Assembly (NCBI GenBank): GCA_009927275.1
Contig: RFNG01000130.1
Coordinates: forward strand, 30,560-94,559
Length of the DNA stretch: 64,000 nucleotides
Direction: 5' to 3'
From: Sphingobacteriia bacterium
GTDB lineage: Bacteria > Bacteroidota > Bacteroidia > B-17B0 > Aurantibacillaceae
The position numbers and the translations under genes were made by a program. This document shows positions 33,155 to 43,401 of the stretch, piece after piece. A model generated the notes under the pieces. The model searched no databases and was not told the DNA's origin. It worked only from the letters and a program-made list of their open reading frames with translations. Positions within the stretch are counted from its first letter, which is position 1. Each line of letters begins with the position of its first letter.

Positions 33155-34039
33155 GTGCCTTCACGATACTCCATCAAAGATTTAGAACGTATTTCAGGGA
33201 TTAAAGCCCATACGTTGCGCATTTGGGAGCAACGTTATAACATTTTAACGCCTGAACGCACGCAAACAAATATTCGTTATTACAACAATTACAATCTCAA
33301 AAAAATCATTAATGTAGCTCTATTAAATAACAACGGCTTTAAAATTTCAGCAATTGCCAAAATGAGCGATTCGGAATTATTAAAAGAAGTTGAGCGTTTT
33401 TTAAATGATTATAAAAAAGAAAGCGATCAGGTAGACCATTTGGTGCTTTGTCTCATGGATTTGGATGAATCCAAGTTTGAGCAAATCATGAACAATGCTA
33501 TAATACACTTTGGATTTGAAGACACGATGGAAAAAATCATTTTTCCATTTTTCAGACAAATGGGTAATTTATGGTTGCTGGGCATTATAAACCCGGCACA
33601 GGAACACTATATTTCAAATTTAATTCGACAAAAAATTATTGTTGGCATTGACCGTATTACAACCCGTCCGGGTATTCAAGCGCGCAAAATACTATTGTAT
33701 TTGCCACAATTAGAGCTTCATGAAATGGGATTGTTATATGCCCATTACCTTTCTAAATTACGCGGACACCAGTGCTTTTATTTGGGACAAAGCGTGCCAC
33801 TTGAAGATTTAACCGCAATTTGTAAACAATTAAAGCCCGATCAAATTTTATCAATTTATACTGCACCTAACGCGGAAATTGATTTAAACGAGTATCTCCA
33901 TGCCTGTGCCCAACAGATTCCAGATATTCCATTTTTAATAAGCGGCCGAATGGTAGTGGGCGGTGAATATGCTTTAAAAATTCCATCAACACAGTTTACG
34001 GTTTTTGAAGATTTTACGGCACTTAAACGCCTTTTGTAA
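33155..34039 (+). CDS. MerR family regulator with B12-binding-like C-terminal region (CarH/LitR-like)
   Basis: 'YSIKDLERISGIKAHTLRIWEQRYNIL' MerR HTH; 'PAQEHYISN' and 'LELHEMGLLYAHYLSKLRGHQCFYLGQSVP' ExHxxG cobalamin-domain-like motif. Confidence 0.83.
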   Translation: MPSRYSIKDLERISGIKAHTLRIWEQRYNILTPERTQTNIRYYNNYNLKKIINVALLNNNGFKISAIAKMSDSELLKEVERFLNDYKKESDQVDHLVLCLMDLDESKFEQIMNNAIIHFGFEDTMEKIIFPFFRQMGNLWLLGIINPAQEHYISNLIRQKIIVGIDRITTRPGIQARKILLYLPQLELHEMGLLYAHYLSKLRGHQCFYLGQSVPLEDLTAICKQLKPDQILSIYTAPNAEIDLNEYLHACAQQIPDIPFLISGRMVVGGEYALKIPSTQFTVFEDFTALKRLL

Positions 34040-34075
34040 GCGCATTATATTCATTTTTTAGCGTATTTTGCAGTA

Positions 34076-35542
34076 GTGTCTCAGCTTTATATTTATAATA
34101 CCCTTTCGCGAACAAAAGAGGTTTTTGCACCTATAAACCCACCATTTGTTGGTATGTACGTATGCGGTCCCACGGTTTACAATGATGTGCATTTAGGCAA
34201 TTGCCGAACGTTTGTTTCATTTGACCTGATTTATAGATATTTATTGTTTAGCGGGTATAAGGTTCGATATGTTAGAAACATTACAGACGCCGGGCATCTT
34301 GAAGGCGACCGTGATGAAGGCGATGATAAATTTACCAAACGCGCCAGGCTTGAACAGTTAGAGCCAATGGAAATTGTGCAAAAGTATACCCTGGGTTTTC
34401 ATGACGTGATGAAGGTTTTAAATACTTTACCGCCAAGTATTGAACCCACTGCAACCGGTCATATCTGTGAGCAGCTGGAAATGATTAAAACCATATTAGA
34501 AGCAGGCTATGCATATATTGTTAACGGTTCGGTATATTTTGATGTAGAACGGTTTTCAAGCGTATTTGATTATGGGGCACTCACCAATCGTAAACGAGAA
34601 GAATTATTTGAAAACACACGTGAATTACATGGACAAGATGAAAAACGCGGCAGGTTAGACTTTGCGTTGTGGATTAAGGCAAAGCCCGAAACCCTGATGC
34701 AATGGCCCTCTCCGTGGGGATGGGGGTTTCCCGGTTGGCACATTGAATGTTCGGCCATGAGTAAAAAGTATTTGGGTGAAACCTTTGATATACACGGCGG
34801 CGGCATGGACCTTCAGGCGACCCATCATACCAATGAAATTGCACAATCCAAAGCGTGTTGTAAAGATGAACCCGTTAAATATTGGATGCATACGAATATG
34901 TTAACGGTAAATGGAACGCGCATGTCTAAATCGGCTGGTAATGGATTTTTACCTCAAGAATTATTTTCGGGAACTCATGCACTTTTAGAAAAAGCCTACC
35001 ATCCCATGACGGTGCGATTTTTTATGCTTCAAACCCACTACCGCAGCACCTTGGATTTTAGCAATGACGCGTTACAGGCCAGTGAAAAAGGATTACAACG
35101 GCTTTGGAATGCAGTTAATGCATTGTCAAAAATAAAACCCGGCAAACAACATCATAATAGCATCGATCAATTGGACACAATGTGTAAGGCCGCCATGAAT
35201 GATGATTTTAATTCTCCGGTTTTAATTGCAACACTGTTTGAACATACCGCATTAATTAATGCTGCCGCTGAAGGGAAAGCCGAATTAAGCCAAGATAATT
35301 TAAACACCTTAAAGCACGTTTACAATCAATACATGGTAGAGGTGCTGGGCTTAACGCCGCAAGCGTTAAAAACTGAATACAGCCGGGCATTACAATCAGC
35401 CATGAACCTGTTATTACAAATTCGTACAGATGCTAAAACACAACGGCATTTTGAATTAAGCGATCATATTCGTAAAAATTTAGAAGCCGGTGGTATTCGA
35501 ATTCAAGACCATAAAGACGGAAGCACATGGGACGTAATGTAA
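34076..35542 (+). CDS. cysS: Cysteinyl-tRNA synthetase (GTG start)
   Basis: 'YVCGPTVYNDVHLGNCRTFVSFD', 'WHIECSAMSKKYLG', 'MSKSAGN'. Confidence 0.97.
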   Translation: MSQLYIYNTLSRTKEVFAPINPPFVGMYVCGPTVYNDVHLGNCRTFVSFDLIYRYLLFSGYKVRYVRNITDAGHLEGDRDEGDDKFTKRARLEQLEPMEIVQKYTLGFHDVMKVLNTLPPSIEPTATGHICEQLEMIKTILEAGYAYIVNGSVYFDVERFSSVFDYGALTNRKREELFENTRELHGQDEKRGRLDFALWIKAKPETLMQWPSPWGWGFPGWHIECSAMSKKYLGETFDIHGGGMDLQATHHTNEIAQSKACCKDEPVKYWMHTNMLTVNGTRMSKSAGNGFLPQELFSGTHALLEKAYHPMTVRFFMLQTHYRSTLDFSNDALQASEKGLQRLWNAVNALSKIKPGKQHHNSIDQLDTMCKAAMNDDFNSPVLIATLFEHTALINAAAEGKAELSQDNLNTLKHVYNQYMVEVLGLTPQALKTEYSRALQSAMNLLLQIRTDAKTQRHFELSDHIRKNLEAGGIRIQDHKDGSTWDVM

Positions 35543-36360
35543 GTGGTTTTTTTTTAGGTTACGCCCTTGTCGTTTTGGTTTCATGTGCAACGAAAACTAA
35601 TTCTTCAGATACCGGCACAGAAATTACTGCACCTGCAATTGAAACACCCATTATAAATTATGTTGTGCTGGATACTTTTCCGCATCCAAAAACAAATTTT
35701 ACAGAGGGCTTGCTTATACATCAAGGCATGTGTTATGAAAGTACCGGGTCGCCAGATGAACGTCCGGATTTAAAATCACAAATAGGTATTTTAAATTTAA
35801 AAACGGGTGCATTTGAGGTTAAAGCAACACTTGATTCTAAATTTTTTGGTGAAGGACTTGTAATACATAATGCCATATGTTATCAATTAACATATAAAAA
35901 TCAATTAGGTTTTTTATATAATACCAATGCCAATTTTTCACCACAAGGGCAATTTAAATATCCCAATAAAGAAGGTTGGGGATTAACTACAGATGGGCAA
36001 AATATTATCATGAGTGACGGTACGCACGAACTTAGTTTTTATACGCCCCAAACTTTTACACCCGTTAAAAAACTTGAGGTTACTGAAAACGGGTATGCTA
36101 TCTCGCATCTTAATGAACTAGAATACATCAAGGGGTATATTTACGCCAATATTTGGTTAAGTAACGAAGTTGTAAAAATAGATCCATTAACCGGTAAGGT
36201 TGTTGGCCGAATGGATTTTACAACATTACGTAACGATGCCTATTCACGTTTTAATGGTATAGCAGAAATGAATGGTATTGCATACGATTCAATTAATAAC
36301 TATGTATTGTTTACCGGAAAATTATGGCCGGTTATGTATGCTGTACGTTTTGATTTGTAA
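35527..36360 (+). CDS. Glutaminyl-peptide cyclotransferase family lipoprotein
   Basis: 'DTFPHPKTNFTEGLLIHQGMCYESTG', 'GEGLVIHNAICYQLTYKN', 'GWGLTTDG', 'LNELEYIKGYIYANIW'. Confidence 0.87.
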   Translation: MGRNVSGFFLGYALVVLVSCATKTNSSDTGTEITAPAIETPIINYVVLDTFPHPKTNFTEGLLIHQGMCYESTGSPDERPDLKSQIGILNLKTGAFEVKATLDSKFFGEGLVIHNAICYQLTYKNQLGFLYNTNANFSPQGQFKYPNKEGWGLTTDGQNIIMSDGTHELSFYTPQTFTPVKKLEVTENGYAISHLNELEYIKGYIYANIWLSNEVVKIDPLTGKVVGRMDFTTLRNDAYSRFNGIAEMNGIAYDSINNYVLFTGKLWPVMYAVRFDL

Positions 36361-36374
36361 TACAAAGCCGATCC

Positions 36375-38645
36375 ATGTGTAAACCAGCCAAAGGAGTAGT
36401 TATTGTTTTTTTTTGTTTAATTAATTTTTTTTATCTGTCTGCCCAGCAACCGGGCTCATTAATATCTGGCACGGCAGCAGTGCACATTACAAAAGTAAAA
36501 GACAACATTACTCTGGATGGCGAACTTACCGACAGCATTTGGACAGGTCTTTTGCAAACTTCAACATCACATCACTGGTACGGTAATTTTATGCAGTACT
36601 ACCCCTATGATACAACGCAAGCAATAACTAAAACCGCATTTAAAATGGCCTATTCAGACAAGTTCCTGTATATCGGCTTGTACTGTGCTAATCGGAATGC
36701 TAAAATTCCTTTTGTGTTAAATGGTTTAAAGCGTGATTTTAGTGTTACCAATACCGACGCCGTAGTTTTAACATTATCTACTTTTCAAGATGGACAAAAT
36801 GGATTTTCATTTGGTGTAAGCCCGTACAATACACAGCGTGAAGGGGCTGTTGAAAACGGCGGTGGGTTTGGTGTTTCTACATCCTGGGATCAAGTATGGT
36901 ATAGTAAAACCCGTGTATACGATTCTTGTTGGACAGCAGAATTAAAAATACCATTTAATAGTATTCGTTTTATTACCGGTCAAAATCAGTGGGGCATCAA
37001 TGTATCACGAATTGATTTAAAGAACAATGAAATTTCAAATTTTACACGTATACCGCGCAATTTTAACATCAGTACTTTGGTGTTTACACACCCTGCAAAA
37101 TTTGAGGCACCGTTACGTTCAACCTCAAAATGGAATACTGTATTAATACCCTATGTGGCGGGAAATATGTTTCAGCAACATCCTAAGGCGGCTACTTATA
37201 ATCCTAAACTGGGTTTAGATGCAAAGCTGGGTTTAACACGAAGTTTAAATTTAGATGTAACTTTTAATCCTGATTTTGCACAGGTTGACGTGGATGTACA
37301 ACAAATAAACCTCACGCGTTTTAGTTTATTTTTTCCCGAACGCCGCCAATTTTTTCTTGAAAATTCAGATTTGTTTTCTACGTTTGGCTTTAGACAAATT
37401 CGGCCATTTTTTTCACGCCGAATTGGACTAAGCGAAAGGGGCGCGGTTCCAATTATAGCAGGCGCAAGGCTAAGCGGTAAAATAGGTTCTGATGTACGAG
37501 TTGGTTTAATGAATGTAACTACAGGCGCCATTCAAAATCAAAAGCCAATAAATTATGTTGTGGCTGCTGTACAAAAAAAGATTTTTACGGCAAGTACTAT
37601 AGGAGCAATTGCTGTACGCGATCAAATTATAGATTCTGCAGGTGATTATAATACGGTTTTGGGAGCCGAGTATAATTTACTTTCCGCCAACAATAAATGG
37701 GGAGGAAAAGCATTTATTCAAAAATCTCAATACCCACAGCTTGCATTAAACCGAGGTTTTGCGCATGCCACCTGGTTCAGGTATCGAGATTTAAATTGGT
37801 TTTTGATGTGGAACCACGAGTATGTAAGTAAATTTTATAAAGCGCGTACAGGTTTTGTACCGCGTATAGCTAATTTTGATACTGCAGGTAAAATCCAGCT
37901 TTTTGATTACTGGCGACTCGAACCAGAGGTTAAGCGCACCTGGTATCCTAAAAATGCTAAACGTATAAATAACATTTCATTGATGGCGTATAATTCTAGT
38001 TATTACGACAGTTTATACCGCGTTAATGAATCCGAGAGCGAACTGGGACTGGATGTTGCTTTTCAAAATTCTGCGTTGTGGCATATTAGTATTGATCATT
38101 CTTTTCAGCGTTTATTTTTACATTTTAAACCCTTTTTAGAATTACCTGCATTTTATGGATCCTATAATTGGTGGGGGCTTCATACAGAGTTCAGCTCAAA
38201 TAACAGAAAGGCCTTTTATGTTGTAAGTGAATGTTCAACGGGAGGGTATTTTACAGGTCAAAAAACCGAATGGAGTATTGAAGGCGTGTATAGATTACCT
38301 GCATTTGGCAAATCAAAACTGCCTAAATGGGTTATTAGCGCAAGTGGAAATCGGATTGTAATACATGCTAATACTGCATCAAATTTGGTACAGCTTTATG
38401 GATTTAAGGTAGAGCACAGTTTTTCAACGCTGTGCTATTTAACAGGTTTTTTACAATACAACAGTCAGGCCCAACGAACTAACATCAATGTTCGTTTTCA
38501 GTGGAGATATCGTCCGATGAGTGATATTTTTATTGTGTTGTCTCAAAACTGGAATACCCTCTCAGGCCCAGGAACTGAATTTTGGAACTGGAATATGCAA
38601 ACACGCAGCGTGTCCTTAAAGTGGGTATACTGGTTTAACGCCTAA
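36375..38645 (+). CDS. DUF5916 domain-containing protein with CBM9-like N-terminus, predicted outer-membrane
   Basis: 'ITLDGELTDSIW' N-terminal CBM9-like domain; 'FNPDFAQVDVDVQQINLTRFSLFFPERRQFFLENSDLF' DUF5916 motif. Confidence 0.85.
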   Translation: MCKPAKGVVIVFFCLINFFYLSAQQPGSLISGTAAVHITKVKDNITLDGELTDSIWTGLLQTSTSHHWYGNFMQYYPYDTTQAITKTAFKMAYSDKFLYIGLYCANRNAKIPFVLNGLKRDFSVTNTDAVVLTLSTFQDGQNGFSFGVSPYNTQREGAVENGGGFGVSTSWDQVWYSKTRVYDSCWTAELKIPFNSIRFITGQNQWGINVSRIDLKNNEISNFTRIPRNFNISTLVFTHPAKFEAPLRSTSKWNTVLIPYVAGNMFQQHPKAATYNPKLGLDAKLGLTRSLNLDVTFNPDFAQVDVDVQQINLTRFSLFFPERRQFFLENSDLFSTFGFRQIRPFFSRRIGLSERGAVPIIAGARLSGKIGSDVRVGLMNVTTGAIQNQKPINYVVAAVQKKIFTASTIGAIAVRDQIIDSAGDYNTVLGAEYNLLSANNKWGGKAFIQKSQYPQLALNRGFAHATWFRYRDLNWFLMWNHEYVSKFYKARTGFVPRIANFDTAGKIQLFDYWRLEPEVKRTWYPKNAKRINNISLMAYNSSYYDSLYRVNESESELGLDVAFQNSALWHISIDHSFQRLFLHFKPFLELPAFYGSYNWWGLHTEFSSNNRKAFYVVSECSTGGYFTGQKTEWSIEGVYRLPAFGKSKLPKWVISASGNRIVIHANTASNLVQLYGFKVEHSFSTLCYLTGFLQYNSQAQRTNINVRFQWRYRPMSDIFIVLSQNWNTLSGPGTEFWNWNMQTRSVSLKWVYWFNA

Positions 38646-38667
38646 TACTCGAGATAACAAACCAAAT

Positions 38668-39823
38668 CTATTCTACCCAAGATTTAAAGTATTTACCGTC
38701 ATCAATACTCAGCGCTTCCTCAGTAAGCATCAACGGCCTAAACGTATCAATCATAACTGCTAATTCTGCCGTTTCTTTTTGTCCTATACTGCGCTCCATA
38801 GCACCGGGCGCAGGACCATGCGGGATACCTTTGGGATGTAATGTTATATGACCCTGCTGAATGTCATTACGGCTCATAAAATCGCCATCAACATAATACA
38901 ATACCTCATCACTGTCAATATTGCTGTGATTATAAGGCGCAGGCACCGAATCCGGATGATAATCATACAATCGCGGACAAAAACTACACACTACAAAATG
39001 CGGAGTTTCAAAGGTTTGATGTACAGGAGGCGGTTGATGCACGCGGCCTGTAATAGGTTCAAAATTATGTATTGAAAACCCCCATGGAAAATTATATCCA
39101 TCCCAACCCACCACATCAAAAGGATGCGTGGCGTATACTAATTCATGTAGTTGTTGTTCCTTTTTTAATTTTAAGAATAAAATCACCTTTTTCATCATTG
39201 GTTTCTAAATTTTGAGGCAGTTTATAATCACGTTCGCAAAACGGCGAATGTTCTAAAAGTTGACCTTGAGCGTTTTTATAGCGTTTAGGGGTATAATAGG
39301 GGGCCGTACTTTCACAAAACAAAATTTTATTATCGGAAGTATTAAAATGTATTTGATAAATCATGCCACGCGGAATAATTAAATAATCACCATACTCAAA
39401 AGGAATTTGCCCCATAAAAGTTTTTAATACTCCGGCACCTTTGTGTATAAATAAAAGCTCATCCGCATCCGCGTTTTTGTAAAAATAGGAGCTTTGACTT
39501 TGTTGAGGAGCAGCCAACCCAATGGCACAGTCCGCATTAACTAAAAGGGTTTTTCGGCTATTTAAAAAATCAGGTTCGGGACGTATTTTAAAACCTTCTA
39601 ACAACATGGGTCGAATATTTTTAGCCACTGCTATTTTTGGACTAACATCTTTTACACTGCTAATTTCTTTTATTTGTGTTGGCCGGTGTAAGTGATAAAG
39701 CAACGACGACATACCGCTGAATCCCTCGGTGCCAAAGAGCTGTTCGTATACATGGTTACCATGAGGTTTAAATTGTACATGGCGTTTTTTAGGAATAAGT
39801 CCTAGCTGGTGATAAATAGGCAT
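38668..39823 (-). CDS. hmgA: Homogentisate 1,2-dioxygenase, interrupted by a +1 frameshift
   Basis: ORFs 39143-39823 and 38668-39198 are N- and C-terminal parts ('YHQLGLIPKKRHVQF...' and 'ATHPFDVVGWDGYNFPWGFSIHNFEPITGRVHQPPPVHQTFETPHFVVCSFCPRL'); removing one A from ATTAAAAAAGGAACAA restores a 384 aa protein. Confidence 0.92.
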
Positions 39824-39855
39824 AAATTAGTATGTATCGCAAAGTTTAAATTTAA

Positions 39856-40896
39856 TTATTTAGGTTTTAATTTTGGTCTAAGACGGCTTTTATAAACCGC
39901 CAAGCATTCGGGTCCATTTTTTACGCGGCCACGTCGTAGTTTTTTTTGCTCTTCAAAAGGCAAATGTATAATTTGTTTACAGGCTTCCGTACAACAGCCC
40001 TCCATTGTTGTTGCACAAGTTGCACATTGTATAAATAATAGGTGGCAGTCGTCATTTTTGCAATTAACATGTGTATCACACGCGGTACCACATTGATGAC
40101 AATGGGAAATAACATCATTGGTAACGCGTTCACCTAAACGCTCATCAAACACAAAATTCAAGCCTTTAAATTTACTTTCAAGTTGTTTTTCACGAATTTC
40201 ACGAGCATACTGAATTATACCGCCTTGTAAATGGTATACCGAGGTAAATCCTTTATATCGTAAATATGCCGAAGCTTTTTCACAACGTATACCACCCGTG
40301 CAGTACATTAAAATTTTTTGAGATTCTTTACCCTTAAGATGTTCAATAACCATAGGGAGTTCTTCTCTAAACGTATCGGCATCCGGACAAAATGCCCCTT
40401 CAAAGCGCCCCACTTCACTTTCGTAATGGTTGCGCATATCTACAACAATTGTACCGGATTCATTAAGGGCCGTATTAAAATCTTCGGCATTTAAATAGGC
40501 GCCTGTTTTTGAGGCGTCAAAATCCGGATCGGTTATGCCGTCTGAAACAATGCGTGTTTTTACTTTAATCATTAGCTTGTAAAACGACTTTCCATTTCCA
40601 TCCACAGCATGTTTAAATGGTATAGCTTTAAATGCATTACGGCTGTATAGCGAATCAACAAAGGCATCCCAAGATGTTTCCGGAATGCTCATTTGGGCGT
40701 TAATACCTTCTTGGGCAATATAGATTCGTCCTAAACAGTTTAAACCGCTCCATAAAATAAAAAGTTCATCCCGTAAGGCTTGGGGATTTTCTATTTTCAC
40801 ATAGCGGTAAAACGAAACGGTTTTACGTTTTAAAGATTCTTGCTTTAAGCGTTCTTTTAAAACAGATTTGTTAATGCGGTTAGCTAATATGGACAT
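39856..40896 (-). CDS. trhO: Rhodanese-domain tRNA uridine(34) hydroxylase (TrhO/UPF0176)
   Basis: 'GRIYIAQEGINAQMS', rhodanese 'ILMYCTGGIRCEKASAYLRYKGF', C-terminal Cys-rich region. Confidence 0.9.
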   Translation of the reverse strand: MSILANRINKSVLKERLKQESLKRKTVSFYRYVKIENPQALRDELFILWSGLNCLGRIYIAQEGINAQMSIPETSWDAFVDSLYSRNAFKAIPFKHAVDGNGKSFYKLMIKVKTRIVSDGITDPDFDASKTGAYLNAEDFNTALNESGTIVVDMRNHYESEVGRFEGAFCPDADTFREELPMVIEHLKGKESQKILMYCTGGIRCEKASAYLRYKGFTSVYHLQGGIIQYAREIREKQLESKFKGLNFVFDERLGERVTNDVISHCHQCGTACDTHVNCKNDDCHLLFIQCATCATTMEGCCTEACKQIIHLPFEEQKKLRRGRVKNGPECLAVYKSRLRPKLKPK

Positions 40897-41226
40897 AACG
40901 GTTTAATTGCAGGTTAAACACGAAAAATATGTACTAAGGTATAAAATAAATTTGGGGTATAGTATTTATGTTGTTATGATATTCATCAGGCTTTAGTACT
41001 ACACATTTAATTTTACCATGTTTTAAAGCCTTTCATAGGTAATTTCTGTTGGGCGCTTTTTATTATTAGGGCATACTGGTACAAAATTAAAATGCAAAGC
41101 ATCGTTCCCGCTAAAAAAATACATCAATGCAATACACTGCCACGTTGAGCAATTTCATGTAACGGTTCATTTTAAAAGAAAAATATTAAGCGTCTTAAAA
41201 CAACCAATTTTACTTAACTTTCATTC

Positions 41227-43398
41227 ATGAAATGCAGTGTTTTAGTTTTATTATTTTTTCTTTTACAAATCTCGCTTTTCGCTCAAGATTCGCTTTGGAA
41301 TAGGCTTTTAGAACTTCCACAAGGTAAAACCCGTCAAATTTCACCTCAATTTTATTCCTCATGGAGGCTAAATGCAGAATACAGTAAATTAAAACTTACA
41401 CAACACATTCAATTACCCGATCCTAATGGTAAACTTTTAGAATTTGAATTAAGTCCGGGCCATGACCTACATCCCGAACTTGAGCAGCAATTTCCAGAGA
41501 TTTCTACCTACCGGTTAAAGTCAAAACAAAATGGTTACGGCACACTGGTATACAGCACATTTGGCTTACATGCTCAGGTATTTTCAAGTACCGGCATTTT
41601 TTTTATCGATCCTGTTTTTAATACTTCAACAGAATATTACCAATCGTACTATACCCATGCCTTTAAAAAACCACAGCAATTTGCATTTATGCCATGCGAA
41701 ACCTTGCCAACAGCAGCCTATGATCAATTTAAATTACACCAAACGGTTTCCGGAATTTGTACTGGTAATGTTTTGCGTCAATACCGCATGGCCATAGCTT
41801 GTACGGGTGAATATGCCAAAGCGGCGACGGGATTGCAAAATCCAACAATTGCACAAACTTTAAGTAAAATAGTGGTGAGCTTAACACGGGTTAATGGGGT
41901 TTATGAAAGTGAAGCCGCCATTCGCCTGCAGTTGGTACCTTCGGAAACCTTAATTGTGTTTACAAATCCGGCTACTGATCCATTTACCGGAAATTCAAAT
42001 GCCAATGTTTTAATAAACGAATCACAAACCGTAATCACCAATACCATAGGCAGCAGTAATTTTGATATTGGCCATACGTTTTCAACAGGCGGCGGCGGTC
42101 TCGCGGCGTTAGGCTGTGTATGCTATAATCCAGCAAAAGCATCGGGCATTACAGGTTCTGGCAATCCGGTAGGTGACCCTTTTGATATAGATTATGTGGC
42201 GCATGAAATAGGACACCAGTTTGGAGGAAATCATACATTTAATGCCAATTCCGGATCTTGTAATGGAAACACAAATAGCTCAACTGCGGTTGAGCCGGGC
42301 AGTGGCGTAACAATAATGGCATATGCCGGAATTTGTGGGTCCTCAGATAATTTGGCAAACAATAGTATACCGTATTTTCAAGCCATTAGCTATGATGAAA
42401 TCACACAATTTTCACATTACGGATTAGGCGCTGCATGTACACAAACTTTAAGCACGGGAAATCAAGCACCTCAGGTATGGGCACCCGTATCGCATGTTGT
42501 TCCTGTTTCTACGCCATTTGTACTTACTGGCATGGCAACGGATCCCGACGGCGACCCTTTGGTATATTCGTGGGAAGGAACCGATGCCGGTGTAACACCA
42601 GCCGCTTGGAACTCAGGACAAGCTCCATTTTTTAGATCGTACAATCCAGTTGCCAGCCCAAGCCGCACATTTCCCACATCGGCCGTGGTTTTAAGTGGAA
42701 ATTATAAAGGAACCCGAGGCGAATATTTACCTTCAGTTTCTCAAACTTTACATTTTAGATTAACGGCCCGAGATCAAAAATCTGGTGGCGGAGGGTTATG
42801 TTATGCCAATACAGAAGTTAATATAGAAATGGCAGGTCCACTGGAAATTACATATCCCAGCACAACGGGTATTGTTTGGGCTTCAGCTTCTACTCAAACG
42901 GTTTTATGGGATGTTAATTTTACGGATTTACCACCTTTAAATGCCGACTCTGTTAAAATATCATTGTCGCTTGATAACGGACTTACGTTTACAGCACTTG
43001 TGCCATCTACAAAAAATGACGGTATGCACTTGATATCCGTACCGAGTGTAAGTAATACCAATTCCAATTGCAGAATTAAAATTGAGCCGCATGCAGGAAT
43101 ATATTATACCTTAAGTAAGCGTCCGTTTACAATTGTACCCGATTTGCTTTCAATACCAAAATCACAAACCCAACAACTTTTAACTTTAGCACCAAATCCT
43201 TGTCAGCGCCAGTCAAAATGGTATGGCGAACAAGTAGAATCACTGGATGTATTTAATGGTTCGGGCCAAATTCTAAATACATATAAATTTATTAAGCCTC
43301 AAAATCAAGGACAATTGGAATTTCCCACAGCCGGTTTATATTTAGTGCGTTTTAAATCAGCACAAGGTTATAGCTATATACGTGTATTGAGTTATTAG
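41227..43398 (+). CDS. Secreted reprolysin-like metallopeptidase with T9SS C-terminal sorting domain
   Basis: 'VAHEIGHQFGGNHTFN' zinc site; signal peptide; C-terminal 'LAPNPCQ...GLYLVRFKSAQGYSYIRVLSY' Por-type tail. Confidence 0.9.
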   Translation: MKCSVLVLLFFLLQISLFAQDSLWNRLLELPQGKTRQISPQFYSSWRLNAEYSKLKLTQHIQLPDPNGKLLEFELSPGHDLHPELEQQFPEISTYRLKSKQNGYGTLVYSTFGLHAQVFSSTGIFFIDPVFNTSTEYYQSYYTHAFKKPQQFAFMPCETLPTAAYDQFKLHQTVSGICTGNVLRQYRMAIACTGEYAKAATGLQNPTIAQTLSKIVVSLTRVNGVYESEAAIRLQLVPSETLIVFTNPATDPFTGNSNANVLINESQTVITNTIGSSNFDIGHTFSTGGGGLAALGCVCYNPAKASGITGSGNPVGDPFDIDYVAHEIGHQFGGNHTFNANSGSCNGNTNSSTAVEPGSGVTIMAYAGICGSSDNLANNSIPYFQAISYDEITQFSHYGLGAACTQTLSTGNQAPQVWAPVSHVVPVSTPFVLTGMATDPDGDPLVYSWEGTDAGVTPAAWNSGQAPFFRSYNPVASPSRTFPTSAVVLSGNYKGTRGEYLPSVSQTLHFRLTARDQKSGGGGLCYANTEVNIEMAGPLEITYPSTTGIVWASASTQTVLWDVNFTDLPPLNADSVKISLSLDNGLTFTALVPSTKNDGMHLISVPSVSNTNSNCRIKIEPHAGIYYTLSKRPFTIVPDLLSIPKSQTQQLLTLAPNPCQRQSKWYGEQVESLDVFNGSGQILNTYKFIKPQNQGQLEFPTAGLYLVRFKSAQGYSYIRVLSY

Positions 43399-43401
43399 AG
43401 T

